64,000 bases of DNA, from the NCBI RefSeq assembly GCF_000471905.2, contig NW_006494789.1, positions 2,549,371 to 2,613,370 on the forward strand, written 5' to 3'. Made by a program: the position numbers and the translations under genes. The number at the start of each line of letters is the position of its first letter. Positions within the stretch are counted from its first letter, which is position 1. The notes under the pieces are model-generated. The model was given only the letters and a program-made list of their open reading frames with translations. It was not told where the DNA came from and made no database searches. The stretch comes from Amborella trichopoda. Taxonomy: Eukaryota > Streptophyta > Magnoliopsida > Amborellales > Amborellaceae. This document shows positions 61,128-64,000 of this stretch, one piece after another.

Positions 61128-63007
61128 AGAAGAAGAGAGACGAGAGTAGTAGAGACGGACGACCGAACGTAAGTACGACGACGTACGAGACAGATACCAC
61201 AGCTCGAGAGAGAGAGAGAGAGAGATGGATTCAAGGAAAAAGATGAGATCTGGAAAGTTGGGCTTTTTTGCAGGTGAGGCTCAGGAGAGAGAAAAGAAGG
61301 CTAAGGAAAGTAGGCTGAAAAGAGGATATTAAAAATGATGGTGGTCGCCACCATCCAAAGAAAAAGAGCCTCGCGGGTGTTTCGCAGGACTTGCAGAGGT
61401 CATCATGATCCATCTCTCATCTCAAACGAAATGTGAAAATTAAGAGAGAGTCCATAGGATCAAACTAAAACGAGTTGGAAATGAGTTCAACAACATTTAC
61501 AAGTTGAAGACCTTCAAAAGGAACGTTCTATGATTAATCCATGTGAGATAGAGAGAAAGATTTATCGAGACACAGGGAGAAATGGATCCTATGCTTCCTC
61601 AAGATAACTTGACTAAACGAAGAGAGAGATATACGAACGATAATTGAATAACGACATTTACAAAACAAATTAAGTTATTAAAAAAAAAAACATTGACTTT
61701 CGTGAAACAATATATGTGTCAATGACCCAGGACCATCAAAGGAAAATTTTGATACCTTTTTAGTAGAGAGAGAGAGAGACGTTGTGGACTCTCAGTCTCT
61801 GAAACAGCTGGTAAATCCAGGACAAATTTTGCAACTGCGATTTGAAATTGATGTTTATTGCTTAAATACAGTGGTGAAATGAAGAAAACCACACGGAACT
61901 TTGGATAATTTATAGAGATGTTATGCGTCAGTTAGAAAAGTAAAGAAGTTTTAAAAATGGATCGACCAGATTTCAGAGAGCTTAAACTCAGTTAAAACAA
62001 ACCTTTCAAAAAAGTAGAGATTGGACATCTTGAATTAAGTTTTTCTTGCACAGAACGGAAAGCGAAGGAATCAAATATGGAAGCATTAAACATGGCTTTC
62101 AGGGCATGAAAGTGAAATGAGAAGTAAACTCGAGGCTCCATTAAAAGTAGTAGATCGCCAGCAAAACTCTTCAACCGAATGCTATAAAATTTTGTTAGAA
62201 AATGTGATGAAAGAGAAGAATTGTAGTGAGATGCATATACTTTCTTTCCCTTTTGTTGTTGTTGCATTGATTCCATTAAACTAAGATAAGCGAGAAGCAT
62301 GAGGAAGTTCAGGGACGTTCTTCTTTTCTTTAATGAATTAAAGAGTAACCACAACTACTGGCCTGAAACCCTACTCTAAAATCTATACTTTAAAACCAAT
62401 TCACCAAGAAAATATGGGAAATAAAACGGATTCTTTTCTATTTCAGAAAATTTGAGCGAAGATAGCAAGGAATAACAAAATCTGCGTAAATGAACCATGA
62501 ATAATCAGTTCGTATGAATCAAAATGATATTAGTAAAATTATTTTAGCAATGGAAGTTACGAACAAAATGATCACAATATCAAGAGAATTTTCAAGAGAG
62601 AGAGAGGGGAAAAAAAAAGTGCCTCTTACTACGTTTTGGGAAAGAAGATAGAAAGATCTCCCTCCCTTTCTCTCTCTCTCTCTCTTAATGTGTGTTTTGG
62701 TGTACCAGAAGATAGAAGGATCTCTCTTTCTCTCACTAAGTGTGCGTTGCAGTGGCCTCAGAATAAGGCTTTTTGAGAACATAATTGAGCTTAGAACAGG
62801 ATCAGCCGAAGCATTTTCGTGGAAGCCATATTTCGAATTTCCCCAAGGTTGAATTGGAAAAATAGTTACGAGAGAGAACTCAAATGGAGAAAAAACTACA
62901 AAGATTCAGGATACGTGTTAATGGCGGGTGCAAAATACCGCTAAAATGGTGTTGCATAGGTTGCACTGAACATAGCAGACGTGCTCCGACGCGTTTTCGA
63001 GGGACAT
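54991..63007 (-). CDS. YAB2: YABBY transcription factor (YAB2/YAB5 type), 6 exons
   Basis: Exons on the minus strand are 63007-62939, 60726-60607, 59903-59783, 58413-58365, 58194-58119 and 55113-54991. They join in phase (0, 0, 1, 2, 0) to 558 nt, giving 185 aa, the usual YABBY length. The N-terminal zinc finger is residues 11-42: [13 protein letters not shown], then VSVPGSCLF and [13 protein letters not shown], with Cys15/Cys18 and Cys39/Cys42 as the metal ligands. A Ser-rich linker ([12 protein letters not shown]) follows. The HMG-like YABBY domain is residues 104-156: [19 protein letters not shown], then [23 protein letters not shown] and [16 protein letters not shown] proteins bind DNA and specify abaxial identity and lamina growth in leaves and floral organs. 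The N-terminus is closest to YAB2, but YAB5 cannot be excluded. Oddities: HLHYGL instead of the usual HIHFGL, Gly-Ser-Cys after VSVP, and a weak exon 2 donor (gtccta). Confidence 0.94.
55747..55917 (+). mobile_element. SINE family S1, copy 4
   Basis: Starts gggctggggttgtggtgg, has cattcccactaacaaaac and gagaaaacgggtagggg in the middle, and ends in an A-run of about 18. A target duplication is not evident. It lies in YABBY intron 5, opposite to the gene. Confidence 0.75.
57409..57552 (-). mobile_element. tRNA-like SINE (family S2) with 20-bp TSD
   Basis: A 144-bp insertion between perfect 20-bp repeats aaagttacttgtatgatatg at 57389-57408 and 57553-57572. On the minus strand it begins with a hairpin gacggct-taacc-agccgtc (57552-57534), then a TGGTGGCGTGTCG A-box-like word. 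A B-box-like ggatcgaatcc (consensus GGTTCRANNCC) follows about 30 bp later. The 3' part is CT-rich instead of A-rich. It lies in YABBY intron 5, sense to the gene. Confidence 0.88.
58590..58732. repeat. Three 48-bp tandem repeats
   Basis: gggttgtcacattttatg occurs with a 48-bp period (near 58594, 58642 and 58690), each followed by atttttcttcaatatattcc. Differences are single bases (ttgcc against ttggc). It lies in YABBY intron 3. Confidence 0.92.
58774..58911 (+). mobile_element. SINE family S1, copy 5
   Basis: 138 bp with family blocks accacctgagcctcaact, ttccattcccattgg, aaaaaacgggtggggg and ccccactgatcttacccc and a short A-tail. The flanks aattggtaccaattctga (58756-58773) and aattggtaataattcaga (58912-58929) match at 15 of 18 positions. 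It lies in YABBY intron 3, opposite to the gene. Confidence 0.83.
60582..62685. promoter_or_regulatory. GA-repeat tracts in YABBY introns 1 and 2
   Basis: GA/CT dinucleotide runs lie at 60582-60600, 60790-60804, 60932-60951, 61095-61132, 61206-61225, 61764-61779 and about 62668-62685. All but the first are in intron 1. GA repeats are binding sites for plant BASIC PENTACYSTEINE (BBR/BPC) proteins, which act on the YABBY gene INO in Arabidopsis. Function here is inferred only. Confidence 0.5.
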
Positions 63008-63130
63008 TTTTGCTTCAATTCTGAGCTTTTCTCGCTGCAAAAGGATTGCGGTCTCTTTGATGGAGGCCTGATCTCCACTGTTGCATCAGTGGATTTAGAG
63101 AAAGGAAGAGCGGTTTCGGAAAGAGAGGGG

Positions 63131-63257
63131 GATTTTATAGGGCAAGGGCTCCTGCAAAGGGGGGATGGGGAAAACCAGGGTTGGCTTTGAAGGTGTGGGG
63201 TACGGATAGCGGTTTTGATGTGAGGAAAAGGTGGTTTAGAGAGAGAGAGAGAGAGAG
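63131..63257 (-). promoter_or_regulatory. Putative YABBY core promoter
   Basis: On the minus strand a TATA-like cctataaaatc lies at 63141-63131, about 125 bp upstream of the ATG. A (ga)n tract of 20 bases is at 63238-63257, about 100 bp further upstream. Spacing fits a leader of about 95 nt. The assignment is by motif and position. Confidence 0.45.
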
Positions 63258-64000
63258 GAGGAAGCGAGGAGGTGAGGGAGTTATGATTGAATGAATGAGT
63301 GGGGGTTTTTGGGTTTTGGGTTAACGCCTGTCGTTATGTAGCGGACGAGGGGGCGAAGAGTAGGGAAAAAACCAAAAAACATTTAATATTTTCAAATTTT
63401 TTCGGTTTTTATTTTGTTTTCTTGCATATTTTAAGTATTTTCTATTTTGTTTTATTGTTTTCCTCTGTGGTTTCCTTTTGTTTTTTCCCTCTCTCTCAAT
63501 TGGGGGAAGCCATTGCCCGACATGGAAAAAGACCTAAGAACCCCCTCATAATTATACAATGACAACGATGACCCTAAACTTTCTGACCTTGTAAAAAATT
63601 AATAAAAAATTAGTACGGTGAATTTTGAAATGCATGTGCCCTAAAGCCTTACATTGCATGCCCCCCAAAAGATCAACAAATAGTTAACCGTATGGAATGA
63701 AATGACAAGGCAAGAGGAACTAAAGTTATCAATACTGGTACGAACAGGTAGTTTGATTAATTGGATCGTTTATTGGTCCATTTAGTTCAAAATAAAAATA
63801 ATATTTGGTTGAAAATCAGTCAGAAACTGTTTTAAGTCGGTCTTACTAGCCAGTTTCAACGGATTCGACGGTCTAAATCAAAAAGGGAATGAATAAGAGC
63901 CAAAAGAGAAATAAGAAATTCAATACTAAGGGGCAATCATTAAGAGTATGTTTACATGGTATCATCGATGCTTAATGGAAGGAGAGATTCAATAAAAATG
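63258..64000. other. Upstream of YABBY, nothing further recognised
   Basis: Sequence beyond the proximal YABBY promoter. The 87-codon frame at 63299-63562 is Phe-rich and follows T-rich DNA. No gene, LTR end or inverted repeat was identified. Confidence 0.45.

Overview
This is a plant nuclear window, almost certainly from an angiosperm. It holds three split protein genes that are plant-specific or have plant-type structure. Introns are long and full of transposons, and the spacers are AT-rich and dense in small inverted-repeat elements, LINE relics and solo LTRs. The species cannot be named from the sequence. A run of 20 Ns at 19470-19489 marks an assembly gap.

Three genes were assembled exon by exon. 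Every junction has a GT donor, an AG acceptor and a matching codon phase. (1) 15275->3757, minus strand: a strictosidine synthase-like (SSL) six-bladed beta-propeller protein, 4 exons, 388 aa. Its 8.1-kb intron 2 is packed with repeats. (2) 22004->39505, plus strand: the plant nuclear-basket nucleoporin NUP1 (NUP136), 9 exons, 1,329 aa, rich in FG repeats. Its introns hold a dead LINE, a Tourist-like MITE, a SINE and a 2.4-kb inverted repeat. (3) 63007->54991, minus strand: a YABBY transcription factor, YAB2/YAB5 type, 6 exons, 185 aa. Its introns carry GA tracts and at least three SINE insertions. SSL and NUP1 are divergent, with 6.7 kb of transposon-rich DNA between them. NUP1 and YABBY are convergent, with 15.5 kb of mostly LINE-derived DNA between them. 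Nothing suggests that the three genes work together.

The repeat fraction is the most informative part. A MITE family of about 380 bp occurs seven times. Four copies have 8/9 or 9/9 matching 9-bp target duplications, which points to Mutator-like transposition. A SINE family of about 140 bp with an A-tail occurs five times; three copies have recognisable target duplications. A second SINE, with a tRNA-like B box, has a perfect 20-bp duplication. A 1.7-kb element with terminal inverted repeats of about 0.42-0.45 kb looks like a Pack-MULE that captured a DUF1639-type gene fragment. A 4.4-kb LINE relic is interrupted by two solo LTRs; removing each one rejoins the LINE reading. The NUP1 last intron forms a near-palindrome of 2.4 kb that ends 90 bp before the final splice acceptor.

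I found no CRISPR array, no operon and no convincing tRNA or rRNA gene, and no evidence for an undescribed multi-gene system. The novelty here lies in the transposon families and their nesting.
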